Origin: Elusimicrobiota bacterium
GTDB taxonomy: Bacteria; Elusimicrobiota; Elusimicrobia; Elusimicrobiales; UBA9959
Length of the DNA: 30,520 nt
Direction of reading: 5' to 3'
NCBI GenBank assembly: GCA_030639665.1
Contig: DAOWCC010000004.1
Span: forward strand, 1-30,520
Shown here piece by piece: positions 16,467 through 23,514 of the stretch. The notes under the pieces are model-generated. The model was not told where the DNA came from, did no database searches, and saw only the letters and a list, made by a program, of their open reading frames with translations. Position numbers and translations under genes: made by a program. Position 1 is the stretch's first letter. Each line of letters begins with the position of its first letter.

Positions 16467-17467
16467 TGATGGATAACTCAAGTTTAAAACGCACAGCCAG
16501 AGATTTTGCTTCAAAATGCCCTGTAAAATGGTGTCCGGGCTGCGGTGATTTTGCCGTGCTGGCGCAGATGCAGAGAACCTTCGCCAATATGGATTTGCCC
16601 CATGAAAAATTCGCCGTAATTTCAGGAATAGGCTGTTCAAGTCGCTTGCCGTATTATTTAAACACCTATGGGTTTCACACGATTCACGGCAGAGCGCCGG
16701 CAGTTGCCACCGGGGTTAAGCTTGCCAATCCCGACCTTTCGGTTTGGGTTGTAACGGGAGACGGCGACGCTCTTTCAATAGGCGGTAATCATACTTTGCA
16801 TGCCATAAGAAAAAATATCGGCATTAAGATAATTTTGCTCAATAATAGGATTTACGCTCTTACTAAAGGCCAGTCTTCTCCAACCACCAAAATGAATGTG
16901 ATAACCAAAAGTTCTCCGTCGGGAACTATAGATTATCCTTTTACTCCGCTTAGATTTGCCATAGGTCTTGATTGTACTTTTGTCGCCAGAGTCATGGATA
17001 CCGATATGACAATGATGGCGCATGTTTTTGAGGCGGCGGCAAAACATGAGGGAACGGCTTTTGTCGAAATTTTCCAGAGATGTTTGGCATTTACCAATGT
17101 GGAATTTGATCACTTTAAAGATAGAACCAAGAAAGAGGATATTATGGTTCATGTGGAGCATGGCAAGCCTCTCGTTTTTGGTAAAAATAAAGACAAGGGT
17201 ATAGTCATAAAGAATTTTAAAGCCGAAGTGATAGAATTTGAGCAGGGAAAAGTTCCGCCTGAAGTGGTTGTTTATGATGAGTCCAATACTGAATTGGCTT
17301 ATGTGTTAAGTGGTTTTTTCTATCCTGATATGCCGGTTCCCGTCGGCATATTAAAAAATGTCGAAAAACCCGCGCATGAAGAATTAATGCATGATAAAGA
17401 AAAAGAGGCCGGAGATATTACTCTTAAAAGTATTCTTGAAGGCCCCGGTACTTGGGAAACAAATTGA
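16466..17467 (+). CDS. korB: 2-Oxoglutarate:ferredoxin oxidoreductase beta subunit
   Basis: A 333-residue TPP-binding subunit. KWCPGCGDFAVL (21-32) is the Kor-type N-terminal motif. GDGD (98-101) followed by NNRIYALTKGQSSPT (126-140) forms the TPP/Mg2+ site. Unlike four-subunit porters, no separate ferredoxin-like delta gene follows. Translation is coupled to korA through a 1-bp overlap, and a second ATG follows at once at 16469. The TGA stop (17465-17467) is the left flank of the palindromic element at 17468-17574, whose extended left arm includes the last korB codon. Confidence 0.94.
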   Translation: MMDNSSLKRTARDFASKCPVKWCPGCGDFAVLAQMQRTFANMDLPHEKFAVISGIGCSSRLPYYLNTYGFHTIHGRAPAVATGVKLANPDLSVWVVTGDGDALSIGGNHTLHAIRKNIGIKIILLNNRIYALTKGQSSPTTKMNVITKSSPSGTIDYPFTPLRFAIGLDCTFVARVMDTDMTMMAHVFEAAAKHEGTAFVEIFQRCLAFTNVEFDHFKDRTKKEDIMVHVEHGKPLVFGKNKDKGIVIKNFKAEVIEFEQGKVPPEVVVYDESNTELAYVLSGFFYPDMPVPVGILKNVEKPAHEELMHDKEKEAGDITLKSILEGPGTWETN

Positions 17468-17574
17468 CCCCGTTAAATAATTTCAGATTTTGAGGATACG
17501 CCAAAATCTGAAATTACGCCTTGAGTATTGCTAAAATATTTTTAAGAAATAGTCTCAAGGCGTATTTAACAGGG
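17468..17574. repeat. Palindromic three-way-junction element, copy A
   Basis: Outer arms CCCCGTTAAAT and ATTTAACAGGG (17468-17478, 17564-17574) pair with one mismatch. The pairing continues past the element to 17461 and 17581, giving 17 of 19 positions. Inside are two long hairpins with no spare base at the junction: AATTTCAGATTTTG with its complement (17479-17492, 17502-17515, 14 bp perfect) and ACGCCTTGAG with CTCAAGGCGT (17516-17525, 17554-17563). TGA flanks both ends directly. It sits between convergent korB and the SpoIID gene, so it may also end transcription. No protein is encoded. Confidence 0.8.
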
Positions 17575-17621
17575 TGAATTTAGAAATCTTTAATTCCGTC
17601 ACAGAGTCTTACTATCGAGTT

Positions 17622-19724
17622 CTATTTCTTTCTTTTCTTTTTTCGGATGTATTTGATTTTGCTTAATTTGGTTCCGGGAAAATAAAACTCAAGTATTTCA
17701 CGGGCGGTTTTTTTGTATTTTCCGGCCATGCCGGCCGCGCCCGATTGGCAAAGCCCTATGCCGTGGCCCCAGCCGCCGCCATATATCCAATAATTTCTTA
17801 TTCTGCCGTCTTTAAATTTGTTTATTTCCATAAAAAACAGAGTGCTTTTTACAGAACCGAACCCCATTACATTGCGTATTAAATGTTCTCGGTCTATCTT
17901 TATGGTTTTTTTTGAGCCTACTATTCTGAGAGCGTTTACATTGCCCGAGCCGCTTCTTTTTAAAGGGAATATTTTTTTTAATTTACCGATGCGATAGCGT
18001 TGATTTATTCTATGGCTTAAATCTTTATGTTTGATTATTCTAACCCATCTATAATGCGCGGAGGCGGTAAGGCCCGGAGAATTGCAGTATGAAGGGGGAT
18101 TGCTCATTATCCATTGATGAAATTTCCATGGCGAATCCATTGGTTTTTGCTCTTCTTTAGGCAAATCCTGATGGGTTTTTAGATACTTTATGTTTCCCCA
18201 GCCATTGACCTCTTTTGAGGCCTGAATATGACCGCCGCAAGTTGAATGATAAAAGGTTTGAGCGGGCCGGCCGCGATAGGTTAAAATTTGGCCTTGTGTA
18301 TCCACGACCGCGTTATTTGTTGAATTTCTTTCCATTATTACGCCTTTATAAACTTGGCAATGCTGGCTGTCGCAAAGATGGTAACCCCATTTTTTATGTT
18401 TTCCCCCCCGCGCTTTTCTAATCAAAACTTGAGTCCTGGCAATTATGGCTTGGGCTTTAAGGGTTTCATATGGCCACCAGCTTAATACCTCGCTCGGCAC
18501 TACGCCCAATAAATAGATTTCCATATCGACTATATTTACTATTCCTATCCCTCTGCCTTTGATGGGATATAATTCCATAATTCCTCTATAAGCTCTATCG
18601 GAATGACGGAACCATGGATTTGAAGATTTTCTTATTCTTTCAAAGATTGTATAGCCTTTTTTGGGATTATAGGGTTTAATCAATATGGGGCCTGTAAATC
18701 TTCCGAAAATTTTATTTTTAGGATTTCTTAAGACTACTTTGCCGTTCCTGTACATTGCCGTCCATATTTCATTTGGCGCGGCGCTGGCATAAAGTTTTCC
18801 CGAACGCTTGCCTATGACTTTAAAACCTTCAAAGGATTTAAATTTCAATATTTTATTTATGCCTTGTCTGCCTGTATTCTTTGTTCCTATTCCGACGCGC
18901 ACTCTTGTGGATTTATCCAATATCTTAAGAGCGTCAATGGGAGCCAGTTTTGGCGGGCCTTTAATTTTAAATGGCGGGCGGATTTCTTCCGGCTGTTTTG
19001 TAAGTTTTCCTTCAAGCACTTTTATCATTTTTGAGGCTATGGGATGTTTCGGCGCGTAATCCAAAACTCTGTGATATTGATTCCAGGCTTCATTAAATTT
19101 ATGACCGCGCGCGTAAATGCCGGCAAGAGGCAGGCGGGCTTCTATGAAAGAGGGATCTTTGCGCAGGGCTTCAATTAAATATTGTTCCGCTTTTTCATAC
19201 ATTTTGAAATTTACATAAGCCCAAGCGATAATATAGTCTATACCCGAGAATTTTGGCCTTAGTGTTTTATATTTTTTTAAATAGTTTATTGAGTCCACTT
19301 TCTTATTTAAATGGGAATAAACACTTCCTTGTCCCAACAGAGCTCTTATGTGATTGGGTTTGTTTTTAAGCGCTTTTTCAAAAAGTTTGGCGGCTTCGGG
19401 GTATTTGGCGAGGTGAAATTTTAGCCAGCCAAGTTCGCATAAAACATCGCTGTTATCCGGCTCAATAAGCAAGGCTTGTTCAAAGGCTTTAACGGAATTT
19501 TTATATTTTCCCAATTGTTTATAAACTATGGCGGCATTTAAAAAAGGCTTAATGTTTTTAGGGTTTAGGCGCGCTTTAAAAAGATATTCATTGGCTGATT
19601 TGGTTAAATCACCCCTTAAATAAAATGAATATGCAGCATTGCCCGAGGTTTGTGTTGATTGCGCTGAAAAAACAAAAACGCTCATAACAAGGAAGAATAA
19701 AAGTATTTTCTTAAGGTGTCTCAT
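17622..19724 (-). CDS. Secreted TPR-SpoIID domain protein (peptidoglycan lytic enzyme-like)
   Basis: A 700-residue exported protein. Residues 1-22 form a signal peptide. At least five TPR-like helical pairs span about 27-235. A beta-rich region follows (about 270-390), then a SpoIID domain (about 395-685). SpoIID enzymes cut denuded glycan strands as lytic transglycosylases. The catalytic Glu is E412 in GVVPSEVLSWWPYE, and further family marks are AQAIIARTQ (425-432), C451/H455/C456, FYHSTCGG (491-498) and GWGHGIGLCQSGA (651-663). No sporulation gene is nearby, so as in other Gram-negatives a role in cell division, septal remodelling or envelope assembly is more likely. The C-terminal tail is very basic. 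Confidence 0.9.
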   Translation of the reverse strand: MRHLKKILLFFLVMSVFVFSAQSTQTSGNAAYSFYLRGDLTKSANEYLFKARLNPKNIKPFLNAAIVYKQLGKYKNSVKAFEQALLIEPDNSDVLCELGWLKFHLAKYPEAAKLFEKALKNKPNHIRALLGQGSVYSHLNKKVDSINYLKKYKTLRPKFSGIDYIIAWAYVNFKMYEKAEQYLIEALRKDPSFIEARLPLAGIYARGHKFNEAWNQYHRVLDYAPKHPIASKMIKVLEGKLTKQPEEIRPPFKIKGPPKLAPIDALKILDKSTRVRVGIGTKNTGRQGINKILKFKSFEGFKVIGKRSGKLYASAAPNEIWTAMYRNGKVVLRNPKNKIFGRFTGPILIKPYNPKKGYTIFERIRKSSNPWFRHSDRAYRGIMELYPIKGRGIGIVNIVDMEIYLLGVVPSEVLSWWPYETLKAQAIIARTQVLIRKARGGKHKKWGYHLCDSQHCQVYKGVIMERNSTNNAVVDTQGQILTYRGRPAQTFYHSTCGGHIQASKEVNGWGNIKYLKTHQDLPKEEQKPMDSPWKFHQWIMSNPPSYCNSPGLTASAHYRWVRIIKHKDLSHRINQRYRIGKLKKIFPLKRSGSGNVNALRIVGSKKTIKIDREHLIRNVMGFGSVKSTLFFMEINKFKDGRIRNYWIYGGGWGHGIGLCQSGAAGMAGKYKKTAREILEFYFPGTKLSKIKYIRKKKRKK

Positions 19725-19803
19725 GGTGAACGCTATATATCTTATAAAATTTTAACTTGAACGCTGATGGATGTCTGGCGCCATAGGCGCCACAGGCTTC
19801 GTT

Positions 19804-19825
19804 GTCCTTCGAAAGTCCAGTCCAC
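19804..19825 (+). repeat. 22-bp motif, copy 2
   Basis: It begins GTCCTTCGAAAG and ends CCAGTCCAC, differing from 9830-9851 at two positions. It leads directly into the left arm of element B. The GGCG-rich hairpin at 19776-19792 precedes it, as a GGCG-rich loop precedes copy 1. Confidence 0.6.
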
Positions 19826-19925
19826 TCCACCACCTCTTTTAGTACGCCATACAAAGTATGGTAAATTCTTAGAGTGAATTATTTTGGCAGAAATGCCAAA
19901 ATGTAACATAAAGAGGTGGTGGGGT
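19824..19925. repeat. Palindromic cloverleaf element, copy B
   Basis: Outer arms ACTCCACCACCTCTTT (19824-19839) and its partner (19910-19925) pair over 16 bp with one G-T wobble, and extend inward to GTAC/GTAAC with a short mismatch. Inside are CCATAC/GTATGG (19847-19861), AATTC/GAATT (19864-19880), and a 9-bp perfect stem ATTTTGGCA/TGCCAAAAT closed by GAAA (19881-19902). The arm core CCACCACCT resembles CTACCACCT of element C. No clear target duplication flanks it. Confidence 0.7.
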
Positions 19926-19954
19926 AAAGAATTGGATTATTTTTATAATATACT

Positions 19955-19994
19955 AGTTAGATAATTAGATAACTGGGTAATTAGGTAGCAAGTA
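19955..19994. repeat. Five phased 8-bp units
   Basis: Units AGTTAGAT, AATTAGAT, AACTGGGT, AATTAGGT, AGCAAGTA follow each other without a slip. They lie upstream of the sigma gene promoter region. Confidence 0.65.
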
Positions 19995-20083
19995 AAAAGA
20001 ATTTGGCAGTTAATTTAGTGTTTAGTATTAAGAGGATGCAATAAAATCGGGGTATAAAGCGTTAATTTATATAGGAGCCAAAA

Positions 20084-20662
20084 ATGACGGTGACGGACGC
20101 GGAGCTTATCAAGGCTTATAAAAAAGGCGATACACAAGCGCTGGAAAAAATCATGGAAAAATACAAAACTCCAATTTATTCGTATCTTTTGAAAATGGTC
20201 GGAAGCCGGGACTCCGCCAATGACCTGTTTCAGGAGATATTTCTTAAATTCATTAAAAATATACAATCCTATAATGAGGAGAAAAAATTCGCCAATTGGA
20301 TTTATACGGTAGCGCATAATACGGTTATGGATAGTTTTAGGAAAAATAAAAACCGGTATATTGAATCATTGGACCAAATCAAGGGCGAGGATTTTAAGTC
20401 TGTTGCTGAAACAATAGCTTCAAAAGATTTATCGCCGGAAAATATTTTGATAAAGACTGAAATAAGCGGAAAAATAGAGAAAGCTTTTGAAATCCTTTCG
20501 GATGAACAAAGAGAAGTATTTATTATGAGACACTATTGGGGGCTTTCGTTTAAAGAAATAGCGGAGATACTTAAAGTTCCAATCGGTACGGCTTTAGCAA
20601 GAATGTCCAGAGCTTTAGGTAAATTAAAAGTGGAATTGGGGCATATCGAGGAGGCAGTATGA
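20084..20662 (+). CDS. ECF-like sigma-70 family RNA polymerase sigma factor
   Basis: A 192-residue group 4 sigma factor with regions 2 and 4 only. Region 2 covers about 22-90, with DLFQEIFLKFIKN (47-59), the -10 recognition helix region KFANWIYTVAHNTVMDSFRK (68-87). Region 4 covers about 130-185, with DEQREVFIMRHYWGLSFKEIAEI and a helix-turn-helix ending in SRALGKLK. GGAG lies 8 bases before the ATG. It heads an operon with a zinc-finger anti-sigma gene. A GAGGAGG site just before its TGA stop is placed as a Shine-Dalgarno for an ATGA-overlapping downstream start, which a palindromic element has now displaced. Confidence 0.93.
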   Translation: MTVTDAELIKAYKKGDTQALEKIMEKYKTPIYSYLLKMVGSRDSANDLFQEIFLKFIKNIQSYNEEKKFANWIYTVAHNTVMDSFRKNKNRYIESLDQIKGEDFKSVAETIASKDLSPENILIKTEISGKIEKAFEILSDEQREVFIMRHYWGLSFKEIAEILKVPIGTALARMSRALGKLKVELGHIEEAV

Positions 20663-20739
20663 CCCTACCACCTGCTCAAGCCGCAAAGCGGATTCAAAAA
20701 AAATACCAATCTCCGATTGGTGAGGAGGTGGTAGGGTGA
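20659..20739 (+). CDS. Possible 26-codon leader frame created by element C
   Basis: ATG at 20659 overlaps the sigma stop (ATGA) and has GAGGAGG 4 bases upstream. The frame crosses element C and ends in a TGA that overlaps the GTG start of the anti-sigma gene (GTGA). The peptide begins MTLPPAQAAKR and matches no known family. Translating it would open the stem that hides the anti-sigma Shine-Dalgarno. I think it is a by-product of the insertion that may work as a coupling leader, not a functional protein. Confidence 0.4.
   Translation: MTLPPAQAAKRIQKKYQSPIGEEVVG
20663..20736. repeat. Palindromic three-way-junction element, copy C, in the sigma/anti-sigma junction
   Basis: Arms ACCCTACCACCTGCTCA (20662-20678) and its partner (20721-20737) match at 16 of 17 positions. 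Two hairpins lie inside: CCGC/GCGG (20681-20691) and ACCAATC/GATTGGT (20705-20721), the last base being shared with the outer arm. TGA flanks both sides (20660-20662, 20737-20739). Removing the element with one TGA joins the sequence as ATG AAC TGC with a 4-bp overlap of the sigma stop, behind GAGGAGG. The right arm contains AGGAGGTG, now the only Shine-Dalgarno close to the anti-sigma start, paired into the stem. Confidence 0.82.
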
Positions 20740-21248
20740 ACTGCGATTATTCCGAAAAAATTTTGCTTTATTTTTATGGTGAAACCGACAAGGCTCAAAC
20801 TGAAGAAATAAAAGAGCATTTGAATTCTTGCGAAGAATGTAAAAAGAATTTGGAAGTTTTGAGCGGTGTTTCGAATCATTTGGATGCTTCCAAAGCCGCC
20901 GCGCCCGATTATTTAATTGAGGATATAATTCGCCGGTCGCGTAAAGAAGAAATTCCCGGATTTAATATCGGAGATGTTTTGAAAAATATTCGCAATCATT
21001 GGAAAGTCGCGGCTTCAGGCTTGGTTTTTGCGGCTTTAATGATTGGCGTGTTTTTTCCTTTTGGCGCGGATAAAGTAAATCTTAATTGGACTTCAAACAT
21101 AGATTCCGGTCTTGATAGTTTGGAATATAGCATGTACGAGGAACGAGATTCATTTTTGGGTGAATATGGCGAGTCCGGTGAAGATTTTAAGTATGAAGAT
21201 ATTGATAGTGAAATTGAATCAATAAATGAGAATGGGAGGATATTATGA
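20736..21248 (+). CDS. Zinc-finger membrane anti-sigma factor
   Basis: A 170-residue protein with a cytoplasmic ZAS-type domain: H28-x3-C32-x2-C35 in EHLNSCEECKK binds zinc and should grip the sigma factor encoded upstream. One membrane helix (about 92-109) leads to an acidic periplasmic tail rich in Asp, Glu and Ser. The start codon is GTG at 20736. The usual N-terminal MNC of the family begins exactly there, and deletion of element C would turn this into an ATG. The stop overlaps the next gene (ATGA at 21245). The periplasmic tail, and perhaps the next gene's product, would receive the signal. Confidence 0.85.
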   Translation: MNCDYSEKILLYFYGETDKAQTEEIKEHLNSCEECKKNLEVLSGVSNHLDASKAAAPDYLIEDIIRRSRKEEIPGFNIGDVLKNIRNHWKVAASGLVFAALMIGVFFPFGADKVNLNWTSNIDSGLDSLEYSMYEERDSFLGEYGESGEDFKYEDIDSEIESINENGRIL

Positions 21249-21970
21249 AAAAAAACACTGCGTATGTAATGGGTCTTATTTTGATGTTTTCTACGGCCGG
21301 CGTATATCTTAATGCTCAGGGCATGGGCGGCGGTTATGGCGGTGAGCATGGCTTTAACTCGGATGATGGCATGAGAATGCATCAGAGAGAGGGCAATAGA
21401 GAAGGCATGGAAATGCGTCATAAAGATGGTTATAGAGATAAAAGAAGTTCCCGTAAAAACATAAAAAATAAAAAAATAAAACGTATTAAAAGCAAGAAGA
21501 TGGGTGGTTATGGTAATCAGGATATTGAAAAAGATGTTCTCAGTACAATAAAGAAACATGATTCTTCTTTTGCTAAGAAGCTTGAGAAACTGAAAGAAGA
21601 CAATGCTCGAAAGTATAAGTTAATCTTAAGGCAAGCTTCAAAACCTTTAATGATGTGTAAGCGTCATGGCGGTGATGCTACCATGGAAAAAGATATGGTT
21701 GAAGGCATTAAGCTTGAATATGAAACAAGAGAACTCAGCTTTAAATATAAAAAAGCTTCAAGCAGTGAAAAAAAGGTTATCGAAAAAAGCTTAAAAACCA
21801 AGGTATCCAGACTTTTTGATTTAAGAGCCAAAGGACAGGAGATTAGAATCAAAAATATGAATAAAGAAATAGGAGAGCTTCAGTCTAAGTTGAAAGATAG
21901 AAAAGCTCATAAAGCGGAAATTGTGAAAACCAGAGTTGATAAGCTTACGGGTCAAGGCTATACTTGGTAA
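21245..21970 (+). CDS. Secreted charged helical protein, possible periplasmic partner of the sigma system
   Basis: A 241-residue protein with a signal peptide (1-24, ending LNAQ), then a Gly/Met/His-rich stretch (about 25-60, with MGGGYGGEHG), a Lys/Arg-rich segment (about 65-90) and a long charged helical region (about 95-235) likely to form coiled coils. The helical part resembles uncharacterised proteins found next to sigma/anti-sigma pairs, and loosely the Spy/CnrR-type periplasmic sensors. The His/Met-rich stretch might bind metal; that is a guess. It is coupled to the anti-sigma gene by a 4-bp overlap (ATGA, with GGGAGG upstream). It ends before a heptamer array and a strong terminator. 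No specific function can be assigned. Confidence 0.8.
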   Translation: MKKNTAYVMGLILMFSTAGVYLNAQGMGGGYGGEHGFNSDDGMRMHQREGNREGMEMRHKDGYRDKRSSRKNIKNKKIKRIKSKKMGGYGNQDIEKDVLSTIKKHDSSFAKKLEKLKEDNARKYKLILRQASKPLMMCKRHGGDATMEKDMVEGIKLEYETRELSFKYKKASSSEKKVIEKSLKTKVSRLFDLRAKGQEIRIKNMNKEIGELQSKLKDRKAHKAEIVKTRVDKLTGQGYTW

Positions 21971-21990
21971 CAACAGATAGAAATAAGATA

Positions 21991-22011
21991 GCAGAAAGTA
22001 GAAAGCAGGAA
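21991..22011. repeat. Three phased heptamers
   Basis: GCAGAAA, GTAGAAA, GCAGGAA. The spacer at 11191-11214 reads as similar units on the opposite strand. Confidence 0.55.
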
Positions 22012-22028
22012 CAGAATATTTAGAATAA

Positions 22029-22064
22029 AAAATAACCCCTCAATTTTCATTGAGGGGTTATTTT
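22029..22064. terminator. Strong bidirectional terminator hairpin
   Basis: AAAATAACCCCTCAAT and its exact complement form a 16-bp perfect stem around TTTC, with A/T runs on either side. It lies between the convergent sigma operon and subtilisin gene and should end transcription from both. Confidence 0.9.
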
Positions 22065-22088
22065 AATTGTATTGGAAGAGGGCGTTTT

Positions 22089-23303
22089 TTATTTAATTTT
22101 TCCCGCTTCTATAAGTCCGTTTCCTTGCAAATTTATTGACAAGCCGATATCAACTGAAGCGTTTACAAGCGCGGTTTTAACTTCCGCGGGAGTAGTATGT
22201 CCCAAACCTATCGCGAGAGCGGCAAGACCGGCAACATGCGGACAAGCCATTGAAGTTCCCGACATGCTTTTATACGCTCCGCCTTTATAAGTTGAGTAAA
22301 CATTATAACCCGGGGCCACAAAATCAACTTCGGGGCCTCTGCTGGAAAAATAGGCTATCGCATCGGAAGAAGTGCTTGCTGAAATGCCCAATGTTTCGGC
22401 GTATTTGGCGGGATAATTAACGGCTCCGCTGTCATTTCCCGCGGCGCAGACTACTGTTATGCCTTTTTCAACGGCAATTTTTACAGCTTTGTGAAAAGAG
22501 TCTATTGAAGAACGGCCGCCAAGGCTCATGTTTATCACATTGATGCCATTGTCAACACACCATTCAATGCCGGCTATTATCGTGGAATAAGATCCGCCGC
22601 CGCTGCCATCCAAAACTTTTACGCCGTAAATGGCGGCTTTCGGGGCAACTCCAACAACACCTTTATCATCTTTTATAGCCGCGATAGTTCCCGCTACATG
22701 CGTGCCGTGACCATGCTCATCTGTGGGGGCCAGTTCAGGCTTAATGGCATTGTAGCCTCCGACATAATTAGGGGAGAGATCTGGATGAGTGGAATCTATA
22801 CCTGTATCCACAATTGCCACTTTTGCTCCTTCTCCTTGAGTTGTGTTCCATGCGTTTTCAGCTTTAACTCTGGCTATGCCCCATGGAATTTCACTTTTTT
22901 GCTCTTCTTTCGTATTCGTGAGAGAGGGAATCGATAAAGGAGATTCTTCATTGGCAACTTTTATTTTTGTCATCATCTCTTTTACGGAAGGCATGATGGC
23001 AGTGGAAAGAGCTTGTTTTTCGAAGCTTATCCAATTTTGGTAAACATCTTCTTCAACATTTGTTACGCCCGTAAGCTTATATATTGTTGAGTCTTTTATA
23101 TAATCGGGAAATTCCGCCACAATGGCATTTATTATTTTAAGTTCTCTTACTATTTTTCCGTCTATGTTTTGGAGTTCTTTTTCTCCTGTTTGCTTGGTGG
23201 TGATGTCATAATTGAAAGTTATTATTTTCTGAGCGGCGTTTGAAAAAGTCGCAAAGCTCGTTAACAGAAAACAAATGGCTGACAATATTCCTATTTTTTT
23301 CAT
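22089..23303 (-). CDS. Secreted subtilisin-like serine protease (S8)
   Basis: A 404-residue exported protease. The signal peptide spans about 1-23 (MKKIGILSAICFLLTS...). An inhibitor-I9-like propeptide follows (about 27-95), then a mature S8 domain with catalytic D166 (VAIVDTGID), H199 (HGHGTHVAG) and S351 (SGTSMACPHVAGLAALA), and oxyanion N290 (AAGNDSG). I start at 23303, where GGAGG stands 8 bases upstream and a clean signal peptide begins. The in-frame extension to 23447 runs through spacer repeats and is not protein-like. The protein ends soon after the catalytic domain, so it carries no sorting or PKD domain. Confidence 0.94.
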   Translation of the reverse strand: MKKIGILSAICFLLTSFATFSNAAQKIITFNYDITTKQTGEKELQNIDGKIVRELKIINAIVAEFPDYIKDSTIYKLTGVTNVEEDVYQNWISFEKQALSTAIMPSVKEMMTKIKVANEESPLSIPSLTNTKEEQKSEIPWGIARVKAENAWNTTQGEGAKVAIVDTGIDSTHPDLSPNYVGGYNAIKPELAPTDEHGHGTHVAGTIAAIKDDKGVVGVAPKAAIYGVKVLDGSGGGSYSTIIAGIEWCVDNGINVINMSLGGRSSIDSFHKAVKIAVEKGITVVCAAGNDSGAVNYPAKYAETLGISASTSSDAIAYFSSRGPEVDFVAPGYNVYSTYKGGAYKSMSGTSMACPHVAGLAALAIGLGHTTPAEVKTALVNASVDIGLSINLQGNGLIEAGKIK

Positions 23304-23392
23304 GTAAAACCTCCGGTAAAATAATTCTAGTTTGCGCGTAAAATACTCTAATAGGATTCTACTAAAATAATTGACAAAAGTCAGTAAAAAAG

Positions 23393-23431
23393 CGCGGCAG
23401 GCAACAGTGTGGCAGTGATGCAGAAAAACAG
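23393..23431. repeat. CAG-ending 7-8 bp tandem array
   Basis: Units CGCGGCAG, GCAACAG, TGTGGCAG, TGATGCAG, AAAAACAG. On the other strand these are CTGY-headed units like those at 8492-8530. TGTGGCAG recurs at 27287-27294. Confidence 0.7.
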
Positions 23432-23514
23432 AGGCAAGCAATAGCATATAGATTGAGTAATAAAAATGGCTGATAGTCTGCTATTTAGTGGTTTTATGGT
23501 GTTTAGGGGTTAAG

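Larger units (their letters stand above)
19725..20083. other. Divergent spacer filled by palindromes and repeats
   Basis: This 359-bp region separates the SpoIID gene (minus) from the sigma gene (plus) and has no credible reading frame. From left to right it holds AT-rich promoter-like sequence near 19735-19755 (minus strand), a perfect hairpin TGGCGCC/GGCGCCA (19776-19792), the 22-bp shared motif (19804-19825), palindromic element B (19824-19925), an 8-bp tandem array (19955-19994), and TTTAG-rich units up to about 20035. TATAAA at 20052 may be the sigma operon -10 box. Confidence 0.6.

Noticed and set aside
22029..22064. Possible member of the palindromic element family
   Set aside because: It is a single perfect hairpin with A/T runs between convergent genes, which a plain bidirectional terminator explains. 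It has no inner hairpins or TGA flanks.
23304..23447. 48-residue N-terminal extension of the subtilisin
   Set aside because: It translates spacer repeats, lies upstream of a strong Shine-Dalgarno, and would bury the signal peptide.
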